A stretch of DNA of 64,000 nucleotides from Drosophila miranda (GCF_003369915.1 NW_022881687.1:88546-152545), one strand, 5' to 3'. Counted from the first letter of the stretch, positions 18,573 through 28,345 are shown. Made by a program: numbers and translations. Notes: generated from the sequence alone by a model not told the origin.

Positions 18573-20840
18573 TCAGTAGGCGCCGTATAATCCGTCGCTT
18601 TCGGAATCGCCACTGGATTGTCCATTTAGGAACCTACGTAGGTCATCGTAAGGCTCTTCGTCGGACCATTGGCTGTCGTCGTCCATGTCCATATCCGGCT
18701 CAGTGTCCGATATGGCTCCTGCTGTTGCTGTATTGGCTGCTGGTTGTGGTGGCGGCGGGTGTGTAGGTGGTGTTGTCTGTAGTGGCGGCATGGCTGCCAA
18801 GCCCCCGCCTCTAGCCTCTGTCAGGTTTGCGATTAGCGTGGCCATTGCTGCCAACCTTTCCTCCAGCATTTTAAGTTTAATGGCGCTCTCTTTTAGATGT
18901 TTGGCACAGCTGCCATCACACTGCGCTGCTGGCCGCTGCTGCTGCTGGTGTTGGCGTGGCGTCGGAGCATCATTCGCAATCGGCTGCATCGGCTGGACCC
19001 TCTGGTGTTGGCGCCCCCTGGTCGATGGCTGGGGATGTTGGTCGCCATACCGATGCTGCTGCCGATGCTGCCGATCCGGTTGGTGTTGGCGCTGCTGCTG
19101 CGGGTTATGGAGTGGCTGTGGATGTGGCTGCTGCAGGCGACGTTGTACTGGCTGCTGCTGCCGCTGTTGGATTTGCTGTGGCTGCTGATTGCGTCGCTCC
19201 TCCTCCCTGGCGACCCTGTGGGCCACGAGCCTCTGCCTGGCTGCCTTGTAGGATGGGCAGCCCTTGTAGGCACTGATGTGCTGGCCCTGGCAGTTGGCGC
19301 ACTTGGGAGCAACGTTCCTTGGCTTGCTGCACTCCGTCGTCAGATGTCCACCCGCGCATTTCATGCAGACAGCAGCTCGTCTACAATATGCGCGGGTGTG
19401 GCCAAACACCTGACATCGATGGCACTGGGCGGGGTCACGGGAGACTCCAAGTCTCTCAACCGTGACGGGCCTCCCACCCAGGCGTCGCAGCTTCAACACA
19501 TCGAATTGACCACGGTCCGGTTTGGGGGCGATCTCAGCCTCGATGAGGTTGAATTGACGGCTGCGATCGAATCGATCAGTGATTGCCCTCACAAACCGAA
19601 CCGTGAACCCCTCATACAGCATGCTGCTGCGAATCCAATCCGGCGGCGTGGAGTGGGAGAGTCCTCGGATGAGGATCCTCAACCCACGTTCCTGGCTGGG
19701 CTGATGCCCGAATTCGCCGTGCCGGATGTCATCGTCGGTGGTAGTGGCAGGGGTGTTCGTGATGGTGATGGCGGTTGTGGTGTTGGTGTTGGTAGTGGCA
19801 GGTGTATTTGTAATTGTAATTGCGTTGGCGTCATTATTTGTATTGATATTGTCAGTATTGTCTATGTGTATGGCTGGTGATCGTCCATGTATTGGCTGTT
19901 GTCGATGTTGGTGATGGCTGTGGGTCTGGCTAGTTGCATTTATAGTAGTGGCAGGGGCAGGGGCAGGGGCATGTGTTGGCTGTGTTGAGTGCGGCAGAGT
20001 GGCAGGATCGGCAACTGTGTTGGTGTTTGCTGTATTTGTTGTCCGTTTCTGCTGCCTCTGTTGTTGCTGCCGCAGCTCGTGCTGCCTCAGCTGCTCCTGG
20101 ACAATGGCCTCCAGCTCCTCCATGGTTTGCCTCTTCTTCTTTGGCCTTTTGATTGGCGGTCGCTGCTGCCGCTGCTGGTGATGGCGGCCCCGTCGTCTGG
20201 CCTGCTTCCTCTCACCCTCACCCTCATCGTCACTCCCACTGTCGATGAGGGCGCGGCGTCGTTTTGGTGTTGCTGTTGTTGGTGGCATTTGCGCAGGCTG
20301 GGCTATGGCTTGGATCGACCCGCTGCTCGAACTCGAACCAAGTTCGACACGCAACGGGTTCGATCCGGTCGTGTGTGTGTGTGTGGCTGCCCGTTGGCCG
20401 CTTTGGCGCTCCGCTCTTGCGCTTCGGCTTGCCGGCTCTCCTCCGTCTTCTCCCTCTCCCGTTACTCTCGAACGGTTTTGTATGTCCGAGAGCGTGAGAG
20501 GCGGGAAAAGCGGCAGTGAGAGCGGCGTCCTATCGGCCCTTCCCTTTGTGGTTGGCGGGGTTTTTGTGATGGGGCTCAAGGGGGGAGTGGCTGTGGCCGT
20601 GGATATATCGGCCATGGCAATGGCTGGGTACTCACGCGATGGGTCGCTGTGGCGTCGGCGCTGTGCATTGGCTGGGGCGTTGGTGTTGGCGCCTGCGCCG
20701 AGGGCTCTGCTGCTGCTGCTGCTATTGGCGGTGTTTGTGTTGTTGGCTGCTGTTGCTGCCGCTAGGGCGCCTCTGCGGGCCGCTCTGCCGCCGTAGCTGT
20801 GGCGTCTGGTTGACCCTCGTCTGGCCATTCCTCTGGTCAT
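18573..20840 (-). CDS. Gag protein of HeT-A-like element L5
   Basis: 755 aa, intact. Basic N-terminus, lysine-rich/helical/Asn-Thr insert as in L2, PRE_C2HC segment and three zinc knuckles. The Gln tract is of the short L4 type. The last 110 or so residues diverge: coiled-coil region KESAIKLKMLEERLAAMATL and a tail SDTEPDMDMDDDSQWSDEEP ending SDGLYGAY, where all other units end RESMRSGGAY or RESMRSGGDC. The acidic character of the tail is kept although the sequence is not. This unit mixes parts of at least two gag lineages. Confidence 0.87.
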   Translation of the reverse strand: MTRGMARRGSTRRHSYGGRAARRGALAAATAANNTNTANSSSSSRALGAGANTNAPANAQRRRHSDPSREYPAIAMADISTATATPPLSPITKTPPTTKGRADRTPLSLPLFPPLTLSDIQNRSRVTGEGEDGGEPASRSARAERQSGQRAATHTHTTGSNPLRVELGSSSSSGSIQAIAQPAQMPPTTATPKRRRALIDSGSDDEGEGERKQARRRGRHHQQRQQRPPIKRPKKKRQTMEELEAIVQEQLRQHELRQQQQRQQKRTTNTANTNTVADPATLPHSTQPTHAPAPAPATTINATSQTHSHHQHRQQPIHGRSPAIHIDNTDNINTNNDANAITITNTPATTNTNTTTAITITNTPATTTDDDIRHGEFGHQPSQERGLRILIRGLSHSTPPDWIRSSMLYEGFTVRFVRAITDRFDRSRQFNLIEAEIAPKPDRGQFDVLKLRRLGGRPVTVERLGVSRDPAQCHRCQVFGHTRAYCRRAAVCMKCAGGHLTTECSKPRNVAPKCANCQGQHISAYKGCPSYKAARQRLVAHRVAREEERRNQQPQQIQQRQQQPVQRRLQQPHPQPLHNPQQQRQHQPDRQHRQQHRYGDQHPQPSTRGRQHQRVQPMQPIANDAPTPRQHQQQQRPAAQCDGSCAKHLKESAIKLKMLEERLAAMATLIANLTEARGGGLAAMPPLQTTPPTHPPPPQPAANTATAGAISDTEPDMDMDDDSQWSDEEPYDDLRRFLNGQSSGDSESDGLYGAY

Positions 20841-21961
20841 GGCTGGCTGTTGGTTTTTGTATTGGCGATCCGCTGCCTGTTTGCTGTTTTTAATTGAAAA
20901 GTCTCTTGTGTGTGTGTGTTTGTATTATGTATTTATTGGCACTTTTATTCACTATATTCTCGTCTATCACAGTTCTCTCTTTTAGTTTGTGTAGTTTGAG
21001 ATGTTTGGTTAGTGGCACAGTAAGATGTGGACGGGAATAAAAGTTTGTCACTGTAATTAATGGGTGTGGTGGGGCACGGCACGGCACACGACAGACACCA
21101 CAGGAAAAAAACAGGGCACAACAGAAAAACGGAAATGGCGACACGGCACAGAACAATAAAAAGCGACACGACACGAAACGGTTGATGCACGTCCGACGAT
21201 CGCGACCTCTCGAGCGGGTGGACGAGATGAGAGTGGCGGACGAGGTTCATGGTGGAACTCTCACATGTCCGCCAACTCCCACACTCTCCCCCTCAACTCG
21301 AAAGGCCCGATCGCCGATCGTCATTTACCGGTGCTCTCACCCCCGGTTCCACTTTCACTCACCCCAATAATGAGTGAGATGAAAGTAGTCCGAGGGCAGC
21401 AGCACCGATAAGTAGGCAGTGGTAAATTGTAGTGGCCGTTTGTTTTAGTGGCTGTGTGTGTTGTCGTTGGTTAATGGCTAGTGTCCTATGTTTGTGCTGT
21501 TTGTATTGGCTGCTCTGTTATAAGGGGATGGGATGGGAAGGGGAGGGATAGATGCCTGCTCCCGTATAACCGCCCGGATACTTTAAACTTCCGGATCTTA
21601 CGATCCGGGCGCGTGACGCTCCGAAGAGTCGACCGCATAGCATCTTGTGGGCGGTTGTAATGGCTTTGTTGGGGCATTTGGCTGAGTGGCGAAGGTTGGC
21701 AGTGTTCATTTTGGTCCTGCTCAACTGCTATGGGTTTGAAATGGGTGGGGGTGAAAAGGGGAATGGCTGGGCGTAATTGCCGAAGTTGGCGACCGATAAC
21801 ACACCGGCATTAATAAATGCATTTTGAATTGGCTTTTTTGGTGTGTTATCGGCGCGGTATTTTCCTAATTGGCGTGGTATTTTTTGGGTCATTATTGGCG
21901 TTACCACTTGTCAGATATTTGGGAATGGGAGATAGTTGGGAAAGAAGAAGAAGAGGGAAAG
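20841..21961 (-). promoter_or_regulatory. Structured 5' UTR of L5
   Basis: No gene is seen. The GGCAC pentamer array is reduced (near 21075). G-tract 21524-21547, conserved box 21554-21656, and a 13-bp hairpin 21793-21805 with 21840-21852, with the outer A/C mismatch as in L3. Confidence 0.55.
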
Positions 21962-22145
21962 GTAAATATGCTAAAATAAATAACTAAAATTAATTAAATT
22001 ACATTACAGCTAAGGACAAACTATCTACAATTACTACAAATAAGGACTACAAAACTACAGAGATATATACAGGGTAAAACAAACAATAATTACAATACAT
22101 TTACACAACAATAAACATACTTAAATATCATTTATTTTCTAGCAG
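21962..22145 (+). other. Antisense intron signals A and B (L5)
   Basis: Intron A 21962-22009 (48 nt) and intron B 22074-22145 (donor AGG|GTAAAA, acceptor TTCTAGCAG|GAGG, 72 nt). The acceptor is one substitution away from other units and still ends CAG. Confidence 0.58.
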
Positions 22146-22323
22146 GAGGACAACTACAACGAAGCACCGGCCGGCATGGCAAACGCAATGCAGAACATTG
22201 CGCCGCATACCGGCCGGCTCTGTTGTCCCCCTGTGCAGGATTAGTGGCACCATCTGGGATATTTAGTGGCGATGGCTGGACTTGGAGATGGCGTGCATCG
22301 TGGGCAAAAGTTGGAGATGGCGA

Positions 22324-22652
22324 GCGGCTCTGGTCCGGCCGCCCACGTTGCATCTGTCGTTGGTTGGTGTTAGCTGCTGCACTCGAGTGGCGCTGGTCCG
22401 GCCACCCAACTGCATTGTCGTTGTGCTGGCGTTTGGCATCGGTGTGTGATGGCAATGGTCCGAGTTATTGGCCGCATCCAAGTGGCTCTGGTCCGGCCAC
22501 CAGGATGCGTTGTCGATTCAATTGTTGGCCGCATCCAAGTGGCTGCTGGTCCGGCCACCAGGATGCGTTGTCAGTTGTTTTGGCCTGGCCTCCTCGGCCA
22601 CGTTCGACGTCGGTTTTATTTGCGATTTTTAAGTGGCTGCTGGTCCGGCCAC
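22324..22652 (-). repeat. Five 3' UTR stem-loop modules (L6)
   Basis: Stems start at about 22324 (GCGGC/GCCGC), 22387, 22481, 22541 and 22633. The second spacer has a CGCTGG change but keeps stem and loop. Confidence 0.77.
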
Positions 22653-22782
22653 CCAGATGAGGAGGTGTTCGTTTTGGCGTTTGATTTTTAATTTGTCTTT
22701 ATTTGCAGGTGCCTTTCGTTGATTTGGATGTTGTTGCTGGCGACCCTTGTCTGATTTGTGTTGGCGTAAGAGACGTTTGCGG

Positions 22783-23181
22783 GTGAGTATTCGTGTTTAT
22801 CGGCAGCCTCGCTCCTGAATCTCCTTCTTTTGCAGGATTTGCCGGCGTCCGGCGGCTCAACACCAGGCCATCCCGCCCTCACATAATTGGCATGAGAGAC
22901 GGGCACGACCCAGTGGAGCGGCAACAGACGCCAGCATCTGCGTCGTCGTTGGAATGGCAGCTGTGAGCAGGTATTTGCGTGACGTCATTGAAATGGTGTG
23001 GTAGCAGCGTCATCAATAGGGGCCTCCTTTTCCTTCCCTTTGGCAGGAAATTGTCAATGTTGATGGCGAGGCAGCTGTTGGAGGGGCAGCTCTGTCTGTG
23101 TAATGGCAGGTACGTGTGATTTCGTGTGTTTTGGCAGTCTTTCTTTGTTGTCCGTATTGACGTCTTTTTTCTTTGTTGCAG
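22783..23181 (+). other. Antisense intron signals D and E (L6)
   Basis: Intron D 22783-22835 (CGG|GTGAGT to TTTGCAG, 53 nt; the exon-side base is changed but the donor is kept) and intron E 23110-23181 (GGCAG|GTACGT to TTGTTGCAG, 72 nt). Confidence 0.6.
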
Positions 23182-23211
23182 TGGCTGCCTCTGGATCGAC
23201 GATTGGGCACA

Positions 23212-25260
23212 TCAATAGGCGCCGCCCGATCGCATGCTTTCGCGTGCGCTGGCGATTTGGGCCCTCCACACTTGGCCCAGTCCATCGAATGGATCGTGGT
23301 CGGTCCATTGGTCGTCGTCGTCATCGTCTAATTCAGACGCGTCGCAGTCAATGTCGGACTCTGAATCCGATATGGCTGCTGCTGTATTGGCGGCGACTGA
23401 TGGTATTGGCAGAGGGGCAGGAACTGCTGCTGCTGTTGGTTGGAGTGGGGGCATGGCTGTTGTGCCCTTGCCATTTGCTGCAGCCAATTTGGTGAGTTGC
23501 TCTGCCATCTGGTTAATCCTCCTTTCCAACTCATTTATTTGCTCTACATATAGTTGCAGATTTTGAGCGCAGCTGCCATCGCACTGAGCTGCTGGCCGCT
23601 GCTGCTGCTGGTGTTGGCGTGGCGTCGGAGCATCATTCGCGATCGGTTGCATCGGCTGGACCCTCTGGTGTTGGCGCCCCCTGGTCGATGGCTGGGGATG
23701 TTGGTCGCCATACCGATGCTGTTGCCGATGCTGCCGACCCGGTTGGTGTTGGCGCTGCTGCTGCGGGTTATGGAGTGGCTGTGGATGTGGCTGCTGCTGG
23801 CTACGTTGAATTGGCTGGTGTCGCTGTTGTATTGGCTGTGGCTGCTGACTGCGACGCTCCTCCTCCCTGGCGACCCTGTGGGCCACGAGCCTCTGCCTGG
23901 CTGCCTTGTAGGATGGGCAGCCCTTGTAGGCACTGATGTGCTGGCCCTGGCAGTTGGCGCACTTGGGAGCAGCGGCCCTCGGCTTGCTGCACTCCGTCGT
24001 CAGATGTCCACCCGCGCATTTCATGCAGACAGCAGCGCGTCTACAATATGCGCGGGTGTGGCCAAACACCTGACATCGATGGCACTGGGCGGGGTCACGG
24101 GAGACTCCAAGTCTCTCAACCGTGACGGGCCTCCCACCCATGCGTCGCAGCTTCAACACATCGAATTGGCCACGGTCCGGTTTGGGGGCGATCTCAGCCT
24201 CGAAGAGGTTGTATTGGCGGCTGCGATCGAACCGATCGGTGATTGCCCTCACAAACCGAACCGTGAACCCCTCATTCAGCATACTGCTGCGAAACCAATC
24301 CGGCGGCGTGGAGTGGGAGAGTCCTCGGATGAGGATCCTCAACCCACGTTCCTGGCTGGGCTGATGCCCGAATTCGCCGTGCCGGATGTCTTCGTCGGTG
24401 GTAGTGGCAGGGGTGTTTGTGATGGTGATGGCGGTGGTGGTGTTGGCGTTGGTATTGGCGAGGGTGCTGGTGTGAGTGGCGGTGACGGTGTTGGTGTTGG
24501 TATTTGTGTTTTGTATGTGATGTGTTTGCTGCCGCTGCTGGTGATGGCGGCCCCGTCGTCTGGCCTGCTTCCTCTCACCCTCATCGTCACTCCCACTGTC
24601 AGTGAGGGCGCGGCGTCGTTTTGGTGTTGCTGTTGTTGGTGGTATTTGTGCAGGCTGGGCTATGGCTTTGATCGACCCGCTGCTCGAACTCGAACCAAGT
24701 TCGACACGCAACGGGTTCGATCCGGTCATGTGTGTGTGTGTGGCTGCCCGTTGGCCGCTTTGGCGCTCCGCTCTTGCGCTTCGGCTTGCCGGCTCTCCTC
24801 CGACTTCTCCCTCTCCCGTTACTCCCGAACTATTTTGGGTGTCCGAGAGCGTGAGAGGCGGGAAAAGTGGCAGTGAGAGCGGCGTCCTATCGGCCCTTCC
24901 CTTTGTTTTTGGCGGGTTTTTGGGATTTGGCGGGGGTACGGGATTTGTGGCTAGGATTGGCGCTGAATTTGCTGCTGATGTGATGGGGCTCGAGGGGGGA
25001 GTGGCTGTGGCCGTGGGTAAATCGGCCATGGCAATGGCTGGGTACTCACGCGATGGGTCGCTGTGGCGTCGGCGCTGTGCATTGGCTGGGGCGTTGGTGT
25101 TGGCGCCTGCGCCGAGGGCTCTGCTGCTGCTGCTGCTATTGGCGGTGTTGGTGTTGATGTTGTTGGCTGCTGCTGCTGCTGCTAGGGCGCCTCTGCGGGC
25201 CGCTCTGCCGCCGTCGCTGTGGCGTCTGGTTGACCCTCGTCTGGCCATTCCTCTCGTCAT
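23212..25260 (-). CDS. Gag protein of HeT-A-like element L6
   Basis: 682 aa, intact. The N-terminal region contains a Pro/Asn segment (PPNPKNPPKTKG) shared with L2 and absent from L1/L3. PRE_C2HC segment and three zinc knuckles are present, followed by a medium Gln/Pro/His-rich tract and the coiled coil LQLYVEQINELERRINQ, with the L2/L4-type acidic tail. It lacks the long lysine-rich insert of L2 and L5. Confidence 0.87.
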   Translation of the reverse strand: MTRGMARRGSTRRHSDGGRAARRGALAAAAAANNINTNTANSSSSSRALGAGANTNAPANAQRRRHSDPSREYPAIAMADLPTATATPPSSPITSAANSAPILATNPVPPPNPKNPPKTKGRADRTPLSLPLFPPLTLSDTQNSSGVTGEGEVGGEPASRSARAERQSGQRAATHTHMTGSNPLRVELGSSSSSGSIKAIAQPAQIPPTTATPKRRRALTDSGSDDEGERKQARRRGRHHQQRQQTHHIQNTNTNTNTVTATHTSTLANTNANTTTAITITNTPATTTDEDIRHGEFGHQPSQERGLRILIRGLSHSTPPDWFRSSMLNEGFTVRFVRAITDRFDRSRQYNLFEAEIAPKPDRGQFDVLKLRRMGGRPVTVERLGVSRDPAQCHRCQVFGHTRAYCRRAAVCMKCAGGHLTTECSKPRAAAPKCANCQGQHISAYKGCPSYKAARQRLVAHRVAREEERRSQQPQPIQQRHQPIQRSQQQPHPQPLHNPQQQRQHQPGRQHRQQHRYGDQHPQPSTRGRQHQRVQPMQPIANDAPTPRQHQQQQRPAAQCDGSCAQNLQLYVEQINELERRINQMAEQLTKLAAANGKGTTAMPPLQPTAAAVPAPLPIPSVAANTAAAISDSESDIDCDASELDDDDDDQWTDHDPFDGLGQVWRAQIASARESMRSGGAY

Positions 25261-26398
25261 AGTTGTTGTTGGTTTTTGTGTTGGCGATCTGCTGCCTGTT
25301 TGCTGCTTCCAATTAAAAAGTCTCTTGTGTGTGTTTGTTTGTGTTTAATGTATTTATTGGCACTTTTATTCACAGTTTTCTCATCTATCACAGTTATCTC
25401 TTTTAGTTTGTGAAGTTTGAGATGTTTGTTAGTGGCACAGTAAGATGTGGACGGGAATAAAAGTTTGTCACAGATAGTAATGGGTGTGGTGGAGGAAGGG
25501 CGGCACGGCACGGCACGGCACACGACAGACACCACAGGAAAGAACAGGGCACAACAGAAGAAACGGTAATGGCGACACGGCACAGAACAATAAGAAGCGA
25601 CACGACACGAAACGGTTCTGGCACGTCCGACGAACGCGACCTCTCGAGCGGGTGGACGAGATGAGAGTGGCGGACGAGGTTCATGGTGGAACTCTCACAT
25701 GTCCGCCAACTCCCACACTCTCCCCCTCAACTCGAAAGGCCCGATCGCCGATCGTCATTTACCGGTGCTCTCACCCCCGGTTCCACTTTCACTCACCCCA
25801 ATATTGAGTGAGATGAAAGTAGTCCGAGGGCAGCAGCACCGATAAGTAGGCAGTGGAAGGTTTGAATGGCCTTTTGTTATAGTGGCCGTGTGTGTTGTCG
25901 TTGGGCAATGGCCCGTGTCTAATGTTTCTCCGTGCTGTTTGTAGTGGCTGCTCTGTTGTTGGGGGATGGGATAGGATGGGGGGGGATAGATGCCTGCTCC
26001 CGTATAACCGCCCGGATACTTTAAACTTCCGGATCTTACGATCCGGGCGCGTGACGCTCCGAAGAGTCGACCGCATAGCATCTTGTGGGCGGTTGTATTG
26101 GCATTGTTGGGGCATTTGGCAGAGTGGCGAAGGTTGGCAGTGTTAATTTGAATCCTGCTCAACTGCTATGGGTTTGAAATGGGTGGGGGTGAAAAGGGGA
26201 ATGGCTGGGCGTAAATTGCCGAAGTTGGCGGCCGATAACACACCGGCATTGAGAAATGCAATTTGAATTGGCTTTTTGGTGTGTTATCGGCGCGGTATTT
26301 TTCTAATTGGCGTGGTATTTTTGGGTCATTAATGGCGTTACCACTTGTCAGGTATTGGGGAGTGGGTGATAGTTGGGAAAGAAGAAGAAGAGGGAAAG
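25261..26398 (-). promoter_or_regulatory. Structured 5' UTR of L6
   Basis: No gene is seen. It begins like L1/L4 (plus-strand CTCGTCATAGTTGTTGTT) and switches within about 20 bases to the L2/L3/L5 class, a visible recombination-like joint near 25270. G-tract 25961-25985, conserved box 25992-26094, and a perfect 14-bp hairpin 26231-26244 with 26278-26291. Confidence 0.55.
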
Positions 26399-26580
26399 GT
26401 AAATATGCTAAAATAAATAACTAAAATTAATTAAATTACATTACAGCTAAGGACAATCTATCTACAATTACTACAAATAAGGACTACAAAACTACAGAGA
26501 TATATACAGGTAAAACAAACAATAATTACAATACATTTACACAACAATAAACATACTTAAATATCGTCTATTTTTAACAG
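26399..26580 (+). other. Antisense intron signals A and B (L6)
   Basis: Intron A 26399-26446 (48 nt) and intron B 26510-26580 (ACAG|GTAAAA to TTTTTAACAG|GAGG, 71 nt). Confidence 0.6.
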
Positions 26581-26678
26581 GAGGACAACTACAACGAAGC
26601 ACCGCCCGGCATGGCAAACGCAATGCAGAACATTGCGCCGCATACCGGCCGGCTCTGTTGTCCCCCTGTGCAGGATCA

Positions 26679-26702
26679 TTTTTTTTTTTTTTTTTTTTTT
26701 TT
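26679..26702 (-). other. Poly-A tail of D' (24 T on plus strand)
   Basis: An uninterrupted T run directly after the last L unit marks the 3' end of D' and the join to the older array. Confidence 0.9.
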
Positions 26703-26740
26703 GTGTCGTATGCAGCGGTGGCGATACGTAACTAACATAA

Positions 26741-26806
26741 CGCAACGTAACCCAGCTCGAGCCTTGGCCTGATCCAGCAGGTTAGGGGAGCCAGAGTTAC
26801 GTTGCG
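26741..26806 (-). repeat. 3'-terminal stem of D' with covariation
   Basis: Perfect 11-bp inverted arms CGCAACGTAAC (26741-26751) and GTTACGTTGCG (26796-26806). In the full element D the arms read CGTAACGTAAC and GTTACGTTACG: the change in one arm is matched in the other. Confidence 0.75.
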
Positions 26807-27211
26807 CTATGGGGACTTTATTGTACCTATACTATAACAGCATTTTTAGTACAAATTGTTGGGGCTGTAGCTTATAAATATATGTAAATAGCTGTCTACG
26901 AGCTGCTGTTAGCAGCCGTAGGCAGCAAATACGATGCTTTGAACAGCACGAAATCTCCTCTGCCGGCAGTGCTGCCGGCGCAATCATCATTGGGGGAAAT
27001 CTCTCCACTTTGGCAACAGTCCGTTAGCCAGAGCGGGGAGAGGGAGTGGGCAGAGCCAAAGCATAAAATACTCTAGACTTTAAATTAAGTTTAAGTTTAC
27101 ATTATCGACTAAGGGGAAACATTTTGGCAGAAAAGGGAGATTATATATGTATGTTTTCTATTCTAATTCTTGTCTTCTTATTTGTTTTTGTCTTGTTTAC
27201 GTTTCTCTTCT

Positions 27212-27228
27212 GCCCACTGGTCCGGGGC
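27212..27228 (-). repeat. Stem-loop with the CTGGTCCG loop in D'
   Basis: GCCC (27212-27215), ACTGGTCCG, GGGC (27225-27228). Same loop as the L-family modules on an unrelated stem. Confidence 0.6.
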
Positions 27229-27271
27229 AGCCAGAGCTATTGCTTGTCAATTGGAGTAATTAGTACTAGTA

Positions 27272-27768
27272 CTATACATTACTGGCATAAGAATTTGCCT
27301 GGATGCTAGCGTATAAGCAATCTGTCAGCTTAGTCATCTGTGCAATTAGTACATCTATCTTCCCTTCCAGTTTCTGGGTAGATTCAGCAGCGGCGGCCGC
27401 ATGCTGGATCCGCTCCTGTGTCAGCAGTGTGATGAGGTAGTCCAGTTTCTGGCTGAGTTCATCGCTAGGACGGACACTCTGACTGCTCACAGTGGGCTGG
27501 AATCCGATTGTGGTCACTGTGGGTGGCACCGACTGCCATACTTGCCTCCCTGGAAGAGGCTGGGAATGACTCGCTGGCTGCCTTGTGCGGAGTGCATCGG
27601 CATAGCTGCTCATCTGAGCTGGAGGAGCAGGAGCTCTTGCGCCTGAGCGCGCTCGCCGGCGGCTTGGCTGCTGCAGTGCTGGAAAGCCCTGCTGGTTCAT
27701 GACGGGTGGCTGGCGGGGACGCCGCAAACCCTGAGCGGCGGGTAAGGTAGGCATTGAAAGTTTGCTTA
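27272..27768 (-). pseudogene. Gag C-terminal fragment of D' (5' truncated)
   Basis: About 165 codons downstream of the zinc knuckles: KLSKLSMPTLPAAQGLRRP, a basic stretch SRRRARSGARAP, then a helix-forming C-terminus (LSQKLDYLITLL, KLEGKIDVLIAQMTKL) ending SYASNV and TAG. It aligns with the gag end of the rightmost element, which is interrupted there by indels; this copy gives the cleaner frame. The N-terminal half with knuckles is lost. The frame continues rightward without a stop into family B sequence to an ATG at 27871, making a chimeric 199-codon ORF. Confidence 0.8.
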
Positions 27769-27780
27769 ACTTTTGTTCTT

Positions 27781-27880
27781 GTTCGTCTTGCGAACTAAAT
27801 TGGTAGTCTCTCTTCATGTCGAACCAATTCCCATCGCCACCTGCATTAGCAGGGGGGAGGGAGGCCGACATGAAGAGAGA
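27781..27880 (-). repeat. 3'-terminal hairpins of family B (C1)
   Basis: A small stem-loop GTTCG-TCTTG-CGAAC (27781-27795) lies within 10 bases of the 3' end. A perfect 15-bp inverted repeat TCTCTCTTCATGTCG (27807-27821) and CGACATGAAGAGAGA (27866-27880) encloses 44 nt. A competing AATTGGT/AACCAATT pairing also exists. Such structures could be recognised by the element's reverse transcriptase (inference). Confidence 0.7.
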
Positions 27881-28116
27881 ACCGTTTTATTTGATTATAC
27901 TCTTTAGCATATTTTACAAATAGTTTCGCGCCGGCTGCTTATCTACATTACATGTAGTTGCAGACGTGGCTGTAAATTGGCAGGGTAACATTTGTTACGG
28001 TATTGGCTTATTTGGTATTTTTTAACAGCTATCGATAATTTGTCTAGATGCTAGGGTAACACTAATCTTATTGCTACTTTGTTTACATTGTTTTTAAATT
28101 GTTTTAATTATTTCAG

Positions 28117-28293
28117 GTGGAGTATGCGGCCGTGGAGAACATCATTACGCCTATTGGCCTCGTCGTCGGCTGCGAAGTGGAATCCTTGCGAGTGTCAGCG
28201 CTAAACTGGGACTGCAGGACAGCATCAACAGGGCTGAAGCTGGCCGAGGTCCAGTGCATCGACATTCTGGATGTGGATTACCAATTTCTGTGA
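28117..28293 (+). other. Candidate captured host exon, antisense in 3' UTR (C1)
   Basis: On the plus strand an AT-rich stretch with a TTTTAATTATTTCAG acceptor is followed by 58 open codons and TGA. The frame has balanced, G/C-ending codons unlike the surrounding UTR, and an in-frame TAA sits just upstream of the acceptor (28105-28107). The peptide starts VEYAAVENIITPIG and ends DILDVDYQFL. I do not recognise the protein. It resembles a terminal coding exon carried antisense by the element; chance openness cannot be excluded. Confidence 0.45.
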
Positions 28294-28345
28294 AGGTGAA
28301 GTGGCTTCGTATCTGTGGAAGAATAGAAAGGTTTTTAGTTTCTTT

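Larger units (their letters stand above)
17890..22241 (-). mobile_element. L5: HeT-A-like gag-only element, divergent gag tail
   Basis: Unit of about 4.35 kb. 5' UTR 22241-20841, gag 20840-18573, 3' UTR 18572-17890. The 3' UTR lacks the stretch holding the last stem-loop and antisense introns C and D (junction near 18268). Gag carries the L2-type insert but a C-terminus unlike any other unit. Confidence 0.78.
22242..26678 (-). mobile_element. L6: HeT-A-like gag-only element, last of the array
   Basis: Unit of about 4.4 kb. 5' UTR 26678-25261, gag 25260-23212, 3' UTR 23211-22242. Its outer end stops at plus-strand GTGCAGGATCA, directly followed by the T-run of the next element. In L3-L5 the same position continues into AGTGGCACC. 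This is the main reason for placing unit boundaries here, but the end could also be an eroded seventh unit. Confidence 0.76.
26679..27770 (-). mobile_element. D': 5'-truncated, ORF2-less element of family D
   Basis: Starts with a 24-T run (the element's poly-A tail) and matches the 3' UTR of the rightmost element (58091-58653). It then jumps directly to sequence matching 62451 onward, the end of that element's gag. ORF2 and the possible ORF3 are missing. The 5' end is lost inside gag at about 27770, where family B begins. Small hairpins lie at 26902-26916 (GCTGC-TGTTA-GCAGC) and 26962-26979 (GCCGGCAG-TG-CTGCCGGC). No target-site duplication is visible. Confidence 0.82.

Noticed and set aside
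26703..27770. D' as a solo fragment of family B
   Set aside because: Its 3' UTR and gag match the rightmost element D, not B; B starts only at about 27771.
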